Assembly: GCA_037176725.1 (NCBI GenBank)
Contig: JAZBRS010000020.1
Span: 56,882,001-56,946,000, forward strand
DNA from: Posidonia oceanica
Lineage: Eukaryota; Streptophyta; Magnoliopsida; Alismatales; Posidoniaceae
DNA length: 64,000 nucleotides
Reading direction: 5' to 3'
A program made the translations under genes and the position numbers. Below the pieces are notes generated by a model, which worked only from the letters and a program-made list of their open reading frames with translations, ran no database searches and was not told the DNA's origin. Below are positions 10,871 through 22,788 of the stretch, one piece after another; within the stretch, counting starts at the first letter, position 1; the number at the start of each line of letters is the position of its first letter.

Positions 10871-10890
10871 TGGCGATCACACTGATTCCA
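10871..10890 (+). other. Probable primer binding site of T
   Basis: TGGCGATCACACTG shares TGGCGA and the later CTG with the clear PBS of N (TGGCGACTCTGCTGGGGA, 29907-29924). It lies at the expected transition between LTR and leader. Ogre elements are known to prime from a tRNA-Arg; the match here looks decayed. Confidence 0.45.
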
Positions 10891-12787
10891 TCACACGTGG
10901 AGTGACGGAGTCGGATACAAAAAAGGGACCCCGAGAAAGAGAAGATAGAGCGAGCAAGAGAGAGCCAAAAGAAGCCTCTTCTTCCCCAAACCTCCCTCAC
11001 CATCTTCTTCTTCACCTCGCCTTCCAAAAAACCCCATATCCACAGTCTAGCGATCACGGTGGGATGGCTAAAAGTACCCCCGTACAAGGTAAGTAAACCC
11101 TTCCTTTCTTCTTCGTCGTTCATTATTGACACTCTAAGTTTAGTTTTAGTTTCTTATTTTCTCGTATGTTTTAAAGAAGCAGCGAAATTCCTCGTAGTGT
11201 TTTGAGGCGTCGCGATCTTTTCCGTTTGTTTTCTACATGTCAATAACTGAAATCACCTCCCCTTTCTCTCTGGATTCTCGGGCGTGGGGGTGATCTGTAA
11301 AAATTACTGCTTTTTCTGAAAAAATACTGTCAGTACGTTATACGTGTGATCTGGCGCGTCTAACATTGGACGTTGCAATATCCGCGTCTAACGACTACTG
11401 AACAGAATCCCTTCTGTTTTGAAATTTCTTTTAATTTTCCTTGTTATAATTGGCCCAAAGAATTGAGGTGTGAGGTGATCGGCTCTGCCGTAGGGACCGG
11501 AACTTCAGTTTCTTTGGGTGCTTTGCAAAAAAAATAATAAAAGAAATCACATCTTTTTATATGACTTGCATGGCCCTCATTGGGAACTAATTGCTTGTGT
11601 CATTTCTTGGGTTATATAAGTATCATCTAGGTCCCAAGCACCTCTGTTGCAAAGGGCTTAGGAAAGGTACTTGTATTGTCGTTATCTTTTATTAGGGGCC
11701 CTCCTTCTTCCTTAGCCTTTTGTGAAAGATAATTAGAACCTCAACCTTTGACTTGTATTCCTCCCTCCCCCTTTCAGTGGTTTGCTTATTTCTTCTGTGT
11801 GTGGATACGTGAGAGACCCGATTAATCCTGAGTACGCTGGGCTCTACCTCTACGGGGTAGGGACCTAAGTGTATTCGGGCTCCCCCTAACATCCACAAGA
11901 GTTGAGGTAGGGGGTAGTACCAAAAAAAATATATTTACCCATATTGTGAGGAGCTTTAGAAATTCCAAAAAAAAAGAAGTCATACCTAAGCCTTAAGGGA
12001 CCCAGAGAGCTACAGCAGGTATAAAGCACTAATCACAAAGCGAAAACAAAAATTAAAATCTTAAATCGCTGTTTGAAAGTGTTTCTGTGCAGTTCTCTGA
12101 AACAGGGCGTTAGCCGTTGAGATCCCTGCGTATAACGTTGTACGCAGCAGGTTTCGCGTCTAACGTATTCTTTGTGTGGCAGTTATATTCTTAGCTCCTT
12201 TGTGATTTGTTTGGCAGGGGAAGACATTTGGAAAAACCCATAACAGTGACAGTTCAGTTTTATTTTTTTTATTTCTTTTAGGAATCTGTATTAAAATTTC
12301 CAAGTTCTTGTAATTTCTTTTCTTTGCATTTGTAAATCCTTAAAAAAAGAGAAAAAAAAAAGAAGAGAAAAGCCAAAACAAAAAAAAAGAAGAAAAAGAA
12401 AAATCATATATAAAAAAAGAGAGCAAAAAAAAATTAGAAAAAAAAGAAGAGAGCAAAAAAAAGAGAAAACAAAAAAAAAAAAAGAGAGGAAAAGGAGAAA
12501 AGGAGAAAAAGCAGAAAAGAAAAGACAGGAGAAAGCAGGAGGAATACTGTTAAGGGTGTTGTATGCCTGATATTGTGCGTCCAACGTTATACGCCTTACT
12601 CTGAGGCGTATTACGCCTTGAAGCCAATTCCATCTCAAACGCTGCAGCAATGATGAATCAAATCCATGAAGCTGATCAGCCAGAAAGAGAGAGGTTAGAT
12701 TCAGCAAGTACCTCGAGAGAGGAGCCTACAATCTACCATCCAATCACCGAAGAAGCCTTAGATCTGGACTCAATCTAGTATAGAGCC
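10891..12787 (+). other. Leader of T with word clusters and A-rich tract
   Basis: No credible gene. AACGTT-type words occur at about 11335-11398, 12107-12172 (including the near-perfect palindrome TGCGTATAACGTTGTACGCA, 12127-12146) and 12559-12617. An A/G-rich low-complexity tract fills 12341-12535. The gag reading frame is open from about 12620 onward apart from a TAG near 12776. Confidence 0.5.
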
Positions 12788-14780
12788 ATGTACCAGTTCT
12801 TAAACGAAGAGACATCAGCCCAAACGAGGCCATGTCTAAACAACCTCCAGCAGTCACCCCATCTCGGTGAAGGACAACGAAGGCCAGTTGCGGACCATAC
12901 CCCTGAAGATCTATACCAGGGACTAAATGGCAACCCACTGTCGGACACAAACCACCCAGGTCAGGGCACAGTGCTCAACGAAGCTTATAACTCAAGGGCC
13001 AACCCCTTGATTCAGGAACACAACTACATGCCACATGGCGAATACAAGGAAGGAGTCTATCTAAGACATCCCCAACCACCTCTGGCAGGCAATCAGCCTC
13101 AGCTAGATCATCACTACCACCAGGCATCTTCCCCGCGATACGAGCATGTCGCACCTCAACATTTCTGCAACAGTTACCTCCATCAGTAGCAGAACCATCC
13201 GTCCTTCAATTCACATGTCCCGACCCCATCAGCCGGGATAACAAGTTTGGATGAGAAGAGAAAAATGCTCAGTGCATTAGGGGTACATACCTAGGCTCCG
13301 GCAAACTTTGATATGAGCCGGTTTCCCCCGTTCAGACTACCTCCAGGCTTCAAGTACCCGAAGACTCCCAAGTTCAATGGAACCACTAACCCACTCAGTC
13401 ACCTAGTGCGGTTCCAAATGGAGTCAGCCCCCTATTTTCATGATTTGGGGCTTGTGGTACATCTGTTCTTCTACTCACTCGAAGGAGAGCCAATGGATTG
13501 GTTTCTCACTCTCTTCAAGGAAGACCTCAGCAGCTTTGATAAAATTAGAGAGAGCTTCCTCACAAAATACCAGCACAAGATAGACCCCAAGCCAACCTTC
13601 CACGACCTAAGCAAGGAGGTCATGAAGCAAGGCGAAAGTTGGGTAACATTCGCCTACAGATGGTGGGAAATGGCGGCCAGATCAGGGCTGACCATTCTGG
13701 AGAGACAAGTGGTCCAGACCCTCATTGCAAACACGACTGGACCAATGAAGAAAGGGCTAGTAAATGCCTGTTGCCCCAATGTAACGGCTTTGTATGAAGT
13801 GGCGGCCTCCATTAAAGAAAACTTGCATGAATTCATGGAGGAGCCAAAGAAAAGCCGGAAAGCACAGGTGGTAGAGGGAGTGACCGGAGTCGTCAACAAG
13901 ATGAACCCCGCACCCAGGCCATTCGAACAAAGGGCTATACTAGCTTCACAGCAGCCACCATGGAGCCACCCTCCTCCTCAGCAACAACCAACACGGAACC
14001 ACCCTCCTCCTCAGCAATAGCAAGCATGGAGCCGCCCTCCTCAGCAGCAGCAGGCATGGAATAACCCTCTCCCTTAGCAACAGATCCGCCCTATGTGGAA
14101 TGCTCCCCGGCCGCAATGGACTAGGGTAATCAAAATGGCAAGGCCAACAACAGAAATCCCCCCAACAACACTGGGAATGGGAGCGGTTATCACAATGTTC
14201 CCTCTCCACTGCCACGCAAAAAGGGAAGAAGAGACCATTACCCTCCTCTACTAGTCACACTGGCAGATATGTTCAGAGAACTAGAGGAAGCAAAAGTACT
14301 CGAATTCCCGCCAGCTAGGCCTGAATTGCCGAATTGTGACCGGAGCAAATACTGCCCGTTCCATAGAATGCATGGTCACAACATCAATGATTGTTGGACT
14401 TTCAGGGACATAGTCTATGACATGGTGGAGGCAGATGTGTTTGAATGGGATGTCCTGGTCAAAAGAGCCAAACAAAGAAAGCAGATAGGGACGTCTCAAC
14501 AGGTCTACAACGACCCTCTCCCCAAGCATCAAGTCATGGCATTCCAGGACGAGCAGCTCCCTAATCCATCAAAGGACTGGGACAACCATGTTGTACTAGA
14601 AGAGGACTGGGATAGTCAAGCTGAACAATGGGGAATAATCTCAGATGATGATTGGGAAAGTGAGACAGACGAGGGACTAACAGTGAAAGAGCTTCTTAGC
14701 CAGTTCAACCTCACAGCAGTAGTGGAGGAGCCACAAGAAGAGATAGAGGAAGAAAGCCAAGTTCAAAAAGCCAATCAGTA
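12788..14780 (+). pseudogene. gag of element T
   Basis: This is the capsid/nucleocapsid polyprotein. The core region (13313-13900) has the retrotransposon-gag pattern with KFNGTTNPLSHLVRFQ, FYSLEGEPMDWF and LTKYQHKIDP. A Gln/Pro-rich stretch (13960-14100) and a CCHC-like YCPFHRMHGHNINDCW (about 14349-14396) follow. TAG codons interrupt the frame near 12776, 13187, 13292, 14018 and 14075, in Gln-rich contexts where CAG is the likely original. A one-base frameshift near 14120 moves the remainder to another frame, which ends in TAA at 14779. The true start codon is uncertain. Confidence 0.75.
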
Positions 14781-15627
14781 ATTTGAACGGGAAAATATAG
14801 TCTTCAAAGATTCGGAGTTTCCGCCCCCACATAAGCAAGAGCTGCCACTTGTCATCACAGTGGGCATCAATGATAATGTGCTGCAAAGAGTATTGGTCGA
14901 CACTGGAGCAAGCCAAAGCCTCAGTTCTCTCTCCACACTCCGGAGCTTAGGGCTAAATGAGGACGAGCTGGATAGAACTCCCTTTATGTGCATTGGGTTT
15001 GATTAGAAAGAGAAATTGGCACTAGGGACAATACCCATGGAAATCATTGTCGGTCCTTTGACCAATATCACTTCGGTGATTATTATGAAGGAGGAAGTCC
15101 TGGAGCCACTCATCCTAGGGAGGTCTTGGCTAGCGGAGGTCGGGGCTGTAGCATCTTCGGTTCATCAAATGCTAAAATTCAAATACCAAGGAGCAGTTGT
15201 TAGCATTCCAGCCAATCGACCAGGGATTCTATGCACATTCAAGATGCCAGAGCCACAGATTGCAACCCTCCGGGAAGAGGAGGAGTCACAACGTCTGCCA
15301 TGGAGAAAATTGCCGCTATGGGATCCCAAGTCGTCGTCGCCACCAGTCTCCCCAATCTTCAGAGCAGCAAGGCCACCACCAAGTCAATTGCCGGCCCTCA
15401 GCACTTCAGTACTTTGGAGCACTACTACTCCATCATCCCCAATCTTCCGAGTGCCAACAGGGCAGCAAGCTAGGGCCACAAAGGCACCAGAGCTTGGCAG
15501 ATCTATACGGAGGGAGTCCATCTTCGCCTGGCCGCTCAAGAAGGGAGCATCCAAAGGAAATGAGGCTGCTGCACCCATCACCAGAGGAGGGAGGCTGTCA
15601 AATCGAATCATGCCACCAGCAGAGTAA
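14781..15627 (+). pseudogene. First (extra) aspartic protease-like domain of T
   Basis: A retropepsin-like domain spans about 14830-15205. It has the active-site motif VLVDTGASQSLSSLS (about 14892-14936) and, about 70 residues later, the flap-to-C-terminal signature LEPLILGRSWLAEVG. It lies between the gag zinc-finger region and a second, canonical protease. TAG at about 15004 interrupts it. The rest, to about 15627, is Pro/Ser-rich. The complete element N has only one protease at this position, so this domain looks additional. Confidence 0.6.
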
Positions 15628-16611
15628 GTAGAGCCGGTCAGACCTGAAGTAGGACTCGGGTCGGCAGAATATGACATCTTAGAACAATTAAAGAAGGCGC
15701 AGGCCAGGATCTCGATCTATGACCTCATAAACAGCTCAAATGAACACCGGAAAGCCCTGCTAGAAGTGCTAGAGAAGGCCCAAGTTGCCCCAGACATGCC
15801 AGCAGAGGAACTCCATATCATAGCCACAGCAGCCTTTGTAGAGCCAATCATTACCTTTGCTGATAGCGAGTTGGCACCAATAGAGAGGAGAAAAGCTCCA
15901 TTGAATGTAACCATTTCTACAAATAATAACTTAATTTCTGAAGTGTTCATAGATACTGGTGCATCAATGAACATCTGCTCGTTGAATACAATACGAGCCC
16001 TGGGCATGAATGAGACCTCCTTAACCCCCATTGATATGATGATTGCCGAGTATGATGACAGCAAAAGAAAAGCGCACGGCAAGTGGACCACAAAGATAGC
16101 GATAGGACCAGCTCAGGTTCTAACCCAACTAATCGTCATAGACGTCAATGTCCCATATCAGATCATTCTGGGGAGACAATGGCTAGACAGTATAAAAGGA
16201 GTATCATTTCTTTGACACCAATGCCTGAAATTCCCACACAATGGGAAAATCATCAAGATAGCGGGAGACATACCAGGCCAAGAAGCAGAGGCAAATGTGA
16301 TATACCTACCGCACCAGTTCAGTGTGCGAGAAAAGCTGACCCGCACCGAAAAAGGCAAGAATGTAGTGTCTATGGTCGAGCTGAGGGACAAGTGGGCCAG
16401 GCCTAAGCTATTTCACAAGAAGAAGGAACCCTCCAAAAGCAAAAAACCGTCCATAAATGTGAGATGGGAAATCATGAGGAGAATTGCCTACAAGAAAGGC
16501 CAGGGCTTAGGCCCAGAAGGAAAGGGAATGAAGGAGCCAGTGAAGGCCTATGACAGAGAAGGAAGGGGAGGACTCGGTTTTGACCAGTTCCCCGATAGAC
16601 GACCATTATAG
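15628..16611 (+). pseudogene. Protease and G-patch of T
   Basis: The leading phrase LKKAQARISIYDLINSSNEHR matches the LKKVKADISIWDLIHTSAEHR segment that precedes the protease in N. The protease has VFIDTGASMNICSL (about 15944-15985) and QIILGRQWLDSIKG (about 16159-16200). A TGA follows at 16213. A G-patch motif, a glycine-rich RNA/protein-interaction module, is at about 16456-16595 with YKKGQGLGPEGKGMKEPVKA and GRGGLGF. The frame is the same as the first protease and ends in TAG at 16609. Confidence 0.7.
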
Positions 16612-17411
16612 TGGAATCTACAAGGACATTTTACTAGCGTAGGGATATTCGACCCGAATTCATCCCCCTGGGAAATATTATTTTGGCGCAATCAACCAAA
16701 CACACTCACCAAAGTGCAGAGGACATAGCCGACGTAAACATTTCTGGCTTATTCCAAACACTTGAATTGCCAGCAGAGCCTCACGAAGGTCAGACTGCAA
16801 GGGAGTTGACAGCAGAGCCACATGAAGGCCAAACTATAGCAGCAAAACCTTACGAAGGTCAGACTGCAGAAGAGTTGCCAGCAAAACCTCACGAAGGTCA
16901 GACAGCAACATCGCCGCCACCACTGTTAGGCGCACCGGCCCCCGAACCTCCAGATCGGCCACCTCTTTCTTCTTCGCCCTCTTCTTCCTGCGCTGCCACT
17001 CCTGAACCTCCGGATCGGCCACCTCTTTCTTCTTCGCCTTCTTCTCTAGGCGCACCAGCCCCCGAACCTCCGGATCGGCCGCCTCTTTCTTCTTCTCCCT
17101 CTTCTTTCGGCACCGCCGCTTCCAAGCCTCCACCTCCTCTAGCTCCGGACATCTCTTCCTCTTTGGAGTAAAGGCCGAGGCAAACTCTACGCAAGTCACA
17201 ACGACTCGTAGACAGGGTCCGCCGCCTCACGGCTGATCTCTCTGAAGGGCTGCAACCTCAGAGATCTGAAGTTGACCTCGATCCAGGGGCCGACTATGAG
17301 CTTCTTGAAGATGATGGGAACGTCAATCCTGACGAGCCCGCCTAGAGAGGCTCTACCTCTACTGATGGAGGTAATTCTAGGGGCATTCCCCTAGATGCTG
17401 TAAATAAAACT
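16612..17411 (+). pseudogene. Low-complexity linker between G-patch and RT of T
   Basis: The linker holds two coding minisatellites. A unit with PHEGQT recurs four times (16774-16905). A 66-bp unit encoding PEPPDRPPLSSSPSS recurs about three times (16938-17130). Stops at 17169 (TAA) and 17343 (TAG) interrupt it. The corresponding region of N is also a Ser/Ala/Gln-rich linker. Published Ogre elements place an intron in this interval; I cannot define one here. Confidence 0.55.
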
Positions 17412-18955
17412 TTGTTTAATTCCACATTGTTTTCATTTCCTAGGAATAAAGGTAATTTACTTTCTGTTTTCAATAAGGGAGAGGATCACCATGTTAGTTC
17501 TAGCAGCTCGCGGTCAACTTCGACCACCGCTTCCAAAACTGTGCGCGCGTGTCAATACACGGAGGCATTGCCTCAGGAGCTGGCTACTGCTAACATGGTC
17601 TTCCTGGTAGAAGAGTTTGATCGGTTTGGGAAGTGTGCAGGAATGGAGGCATATGAGCTGGTTAGCTGCAGTGACGAGGAAGAAGATCAAGAGGTCGACT
17701 CAGACCTCCTTAAGCACCTCATGGATAAATATGATGAGCAAACCAAGGCAGCTGAAGAAGAGACCGTGGAGGTCAACCTGGGAACCATCAAAGAGCCAAA
17801 ACGAATACTCATCAGTGCAAGCCTGAGCCCAAAAGAGCGGGAGGAAATGGTCCAAATCTTGAAAGAATTTGTGAATGTGCTGGCCTTCAAATACGAGGAT
17901 ATGCCTAGACTGCACTCAGCCCTAGTGGAACACTTGCTTCCACTAAACTCTGGAACCAAGCCCGTCAAGCAGAAGCTAAGGCGACTAAGGCCGGAACTCG
18001 CCTTCAAAGTTAAAGAAGAAATTGACAAGCTCCACAAAGCAAAATTCATCAGAGTGGTTGTGTACCCCAGTTGGGTCTCAAATATAGTACCAGTGGCTAA
18101 AAAGGACGGGAAAGTTCGGGTTTGCATTGACTATCGCAACCTCAATGCCGCCTGTCCCAAGGATGACTTTCCTTTGCCACATATTGACTTGCTAGTGGAC
18201 AATACAGTAGGATTTGAGATGCTATCTTTCATGGATGGTTTCTTCGGTTACAACCAGATTAAGCTAGCAGAGGAGGACCAAGAGAAGACGTCGTTTATCA
18301 CACCATGGGGGACATACTGCTACGTAGTCATGCCATTCGGTCTCAAGAACGCCGGCGCAACATATCAGAGGGCGATGATGGCCATCTTCCATGACATGAT
18401 GCACGATTGCATGGAAGTGTACGTTGACGATATCTTGGTCAAATCAAGAACAAGGGAGGTACACTTTGAGGCACTAAGAAGGGTACTGAGCAGAGCAAGG
18501 CAATATCAGCTGAAAATGAACCCAAAGAAATGTGTGTTCGGGGTAACTGCCGGGAAGCTACTGGGCTTCATCATCAGCAAAAGAGGAATCGAGGTGGACC
18601 CACAGAAGGCCAGAGCAATAGCACAGATGCCTTCGTCCCGAAACATCAAGGAACTCAGGGGACATATTGGCCGCTTACAATTCATCAGGGGATTCATCTC
18701 ACAGCATGCAGATCGATGTAAGCCATTTTATGAGTTACTGAAGAAAGGAAGGGAATTCACCTGGGATGAGAAATGCCAGAAAGCTTTTGATGAACTCAAA
18801 GCATATCTCATGACTCCCCCAGTCTTGTCAGCACCTGTGCTAGGGAAGCCTTTGCTACTCTATGTGGCAGCCACTGCATCATCAATAGGGGTAGTGCTAG
18901 CTCAACATGATGAGGATGGAAAGAAGGAAAAAGCTATCTACTATCTGAGTAAACT
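17412..18955 (+). pseudogene. Reverse transcriptase of T
   Basis: This is the RNA-dependent DNA polymerase. Fingers/palm motifs appear in order: KQKLRRLRPELAFKVKEEI, VRVCIDYRNLNAACPKDDFP, FMDGFFGYNQI, TSFITPWGTYCY, MPFGLKNAGATYQ and the catalytic YVDD at 18420-18431. The thumb and connection follow with PKKCVFGV, GIEVDPQKARAI and GHIGRLQFIRGFI. This domain is open from 17412 to a one- or two-base frameshift near 18955. In GYNQI's neighbourhood the usual SGY is FGY. After the frameshift the protein continues as FLGYEEKYAAIEKHC. Confidence 0.85.
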
Positions 18956-19735
18956 TTCCTGGGTTATGAAGAGAAGTATGCAGCCATAGAAAAGCACTGC
19001 TTGGCCTTGGTATGGGCATCTCAAAAGTTGAGACACTACTTCCTAGCCCATAAAGTCTGTTACATTACCAAAATGGACCCAATCAAATATATGTTCAAGA
19101 AGCTAGCCCTCTCTGGAAGGTTGGCAAGGTGGCAACTCCTCCTCACTAAATTCAACTTGCAATATGTGTCCCAGAAGGCAGTCAAGGGGCAGGCCATTAC
19201 AGATCACCTAGTAGAACTACCAATAGAAGATTATCAACCAGTCCGAACAGACTTCCCCAATGAGGAGATACTGGAAATACAAGCTACCGAGTCTCCCACT
19301 CAACAATGAACTCTCTACTTTGATGGAGCACTCAACAGACAAGGGGCAGGCATTGGAGTAGCACTTCTCACTCCAGAAGGAGTTCTCATCCCTTGAGTCG
19401 TACAGCTAAACTTTGCCGCAAATACCAACAATGTTGCAGAATACGAGGCCTTGATCCTCAAACTACACCTAGCACTGGAGCTAGGGGCAAAGCGGTTGAA
19501 ACTCATCGGAGACTCCCAATTGGTTCTAAGACAAATTCTAAACAAGTATAGGACCCTCAACTCAAGGCTAGAAGAATACAAAGGCATTGCATGCCTCCTA
19601 TTAGCACAGTTTCAGCAAGTGGTGTACGTCCACACCCTCTGGAATCATAACCTGCTAGCAGATGCTCTCGCTTCGCTGGCTTCCTCAATCGAGTTCCCCA
19701 TCAATATCCGGAAGCAAACAATAATGGTTCAGTAG
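18956..19735 (+). pseudogene. RNase H plus archaeal-type RNase H of T
   Basis: The first part (LALVWASQKLRHYFLAHKV) ends the Ty3-type RNase H. From about 19309 the second, archaeal-type RNase H follows with LYFDGALNRQGAGIGVALL, NNVAEYEALILKLHLALE, LIGDSQLVL and ADALASLAS. This second domain is the known hallmark of the Tat lineage. TGA at 19307, TGA near 19394 and TAG at 19733 interrupt it. The frame is otherwise continuous with integrase. Confidence 0.8.
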
Positions 19736-21094
19736 CACGGGATACCTGCCATTGACTCAACTGTGTCATGGGCCGTGGAGCTTAGACAAAAAGTTGGGGA
19801 ATCAAGGGTAGGCATGTTTGAAGTTTGCTACAACATAGAGGATGACGGGAACCCATGGTTCTTTGATATCCAGAACTACATTCAAGACGGGATCTTCCCC
19901 GACTACGCAACTTCACATGACAAGGAGGCAGTTCGGAAGATGGCTACAAGATACTTCATGAGAGCTGGGGTCCTTTTCAAAAGGTCTTTCAGTAGAATAG
20001 AGCTGCGTTGTGTCACTTATGAGGAGGTTGAAGTTATCATCGAAGAAATGTATGAAGGCATATGTGGAGGACACATCAATTCTCAATTCATGGCAAAAAT
20101 GATACTGCGCAGAGGGTACTACTAGCCCACAATGGAGGTAGATTGCGCAAACAAAGTGAGAAGGTGCAAGTAGTGCTAGATCCACGCGGACAGAATACAT
20201 GCGCTAGCATCAGAGTTGAACCCGACTCAAGCGGTGTGGCCCTCCTCCATGTGGGCATTCGATGTCATGGGACCATTCGACATTGAAAAGCAGAATAGGT
20301 TCATCCTCACAGCCACTGAGTACTTCACAAAATGGGCTGAAGCGGAAGCGTTCACTGAAATCAAAGCTTCAAATCTTTGCAAGTTCGTATGGAAGAATAT
20401 CCTCTCAAGGTTCGGGATCCCAAAGAAATTGGTAGCAGACAATGGCACAATCTTCGTATCCCAAGACTTCAAAAAGCTCTGTAAGAAGTTTAAGATCGAT
20501 TTGCATCATTCATCGCCATATTACCCGCAAGGTAATGGGCAAGCTGAAGTTACTAATAAAATGTTAATCCGAATCCTTAAGAAAACGTTAAAAGGAGCCA
20601 AGGGACATGACTGAACAGATAAGCTAATTGATACCTTGTGGGCCTATTGAACCTCCATACGAACGCCTACGGGCCAAACCCCGTTTGCGCTTACTTATGG
20701 TATGGAGACGGTAGTTCCATTTGAGGTCATGGTCCCCTCATCCAGGATACAACTCGACAATGAGATAACTGCCGAGGATAAGAGGCAATTATTAAGGTTA
20801 TAGTTGGATTTGCTAGATGAGAAGCGGTTGCAAGCAGCTGAGCATGCACGCCTCTACCAGGAACAACTTGCAAGAGCATATAAGAAGAAAGTAATTGAAC
20901 GTAAATTCAATATTGGTGAATGGGTGCTTAAAGAAATCCTTCCTCGCAAGCATGGGAAACTAAGACGAATTTGGGAAGGACCATACTTGGTAGTTGAGGC
21001 ATATCTAGGCAACGCCTATTGTTTGGCCAGAGAGGATGGCTCTAGGCTTGAATATCACTGGAATGCACTGCACCTCAAAAGGTACTACCCTTGA
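19736..21094 (+). pseudogene. Integrase of T
   Basis: The HHCC zinc region is around 20070-20200 (GGHINSQF, then a C-x-x-C broken by two TAGs). The catalytic core shows AFDVMGPFD, VADNGTIFVS and GNGQAEVTNKM, which give D, D and E. The C-terminal GEWVLKEILPRKHGKLRRIWEG block ends at a natural TGA (21092-21094). Nonsense codons fall at invariant positions: TAG near 20123 where relatives have Trp (GYYWPTM), TGA near 20612 where N has Trp (DWHDKL), and TGA near 20648 where N has Arg (AYRTS). All are single transitions. Confidence 0.8.
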
Positions 21095-22788
21095 TATGCA
21101 CACTGAGCCATTAGACTACCCGTGCTCAAGGGCCCTCTGCTGTTGAAGCCTAGGAATCATGCCTTAGCCTCACCCTACAAACACCTTATGGGAGAAGGAA
21201 AGGAAATGGTCCCACACTGAGATAGAGGCAAATCATAAGGAGCCCCCTCCCAGTTCATGAATAACAAGTCCACACACATCCCTCAAGTCAGACGCATTAC
21301 CCTAGCACAAATTGGGTAGGCATCTAAGGCCAAAACCTAGAAGTGCAGAAAAGAGGGGAGTGTACCAAATGAAAGAGTGTCTCGGTTCGTCAAAGAGCAA
21401 GTATCCATTGACCGAGCACTCAGAAGGGGTGAGACTACTTGCCAAACTACCTAGAAAAGAAAGCAAAAAAAAAGGGACAGATAAGAAGGCAGCAAAGAAG
21501 CTGTCCATGTGCAAGGGAAAAGAAAGAGAGTGGAAAAGACGGCAGCAAAGAAGCTGTCCAAGAGTTAAAAATTGAAAAGCTAGGGAATACTAAGCGTAGT
21601 AGGAATCAACCTTGAACTAGGAGGGGTTTAGGCTTCAAATCTTCAGCTGACATCTTAGGATAGGGCATGGACTTTCCTTCTACCCATATCCTGCACTGTA
21701 CACTAAGAGGCAAGGGGCAGAGACCTAGGTCTAGGAGCAGTTAGGTGCCAAAGCAAGCCCGAGATATCTTCTGACTCTGAGATGCACAAGGGACCAAGCT
21801 GTCAAGGTTTTCTAACCATGAGGTCCCCAGTTTCCCAACTTCCCGGAGGATTCATCTCCCATAAAATAAAAAATCCAAAAAAATATAAAATCAAAAATCC
21901 AAAAAATGATAAAGTCAAAAATCCAAAAAAATGATAAAGTCAAAAATCCAAAAAAAAAAAATGATAAAGTCAAAAATCCAAAAAAATATAAAATCAAAAA
22001 TCCAAAAAATAGTGAATAGGGTAAAATCTACCCAACCAACATCATCTCATGAAACTGATAACAAGTAAAGGCCAGTGATGCGAAATCTAGGACACTTTAC
22101 GATTCCACGTCGTACTCGACCCCTCCTATTCAGGGCGGTCGCTTGGTATTCGCCTACGAGCTAAGACTAGGATCTCAAGAAGAGACAGTCCCTCGTTTGG
22201 CATATCATCTTTAGACAATAAAGCTGAGGCCAATACTTGTTATTCAAAACCTAAGTTTCCCCATTGCATTAAGACTTCATTCCCATTCATAGCATTAGGT
22301 TTGCTTAAAGTATGCATTGTATATAGGTTGTTACCAAGCTTTCTGTAACCATGCTGATTTCGCAATATTAAGGATGTTTTTGAGCTTCCAGAAGTCACTT
22401 TGGACTAGGGGCAATAATACCCCTAGATGGATTAACAAATTTGCTGAGGTAATGCAGGGAAACAGTCCAGGGGCGTTAAACGAGCAAAAATCAGCGTTCA
22501 TCGTTGGACGCGCCATCTGAAGCGTATAATGATCAACAAAGGGATATTGGACGCCTGATATTCTGCATCTTACGTTATTAGGGCCATATTGAGCGTCTTA
22601 CGTTTTAACTGTGACTTAAACTGCAGAATGTGGAAAAGAGGCTCTTGATCAAATATCAAAGCCACCAGGGAGTATTTCTAAACTCAGAACAGTCCAAAAC
22701 ACTTGAGCGAGGATGAAAAATGAAATATATATATTAATTCCCTTGAAAAGATACATGATCCCCAAAAATAAAAGATTACAATGATTGC
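21095..22788 (+). other. Spacer between pol and antisense gene A
   Basis: No gene seen. It includes tandem repeats at 21858-22016 and an AACGTT-type word cluster at 22472-22608. Gene A ends at 22789 on the opposite strand, so polyadenylation signals for both directions should lie here; I could not identify them with confidence. Confidence 0.5.
21858..22016 (+). repeat. AT-rich tandem repeat of about 26-30 bp
   Basis: Units reading close to AAAAATCCAAAAAATGATAA with small insertions repeat about six times. A similar tract on the opposite strand is present in the minus-strand element remnant at 9030-9150. Confidence 0.7.
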
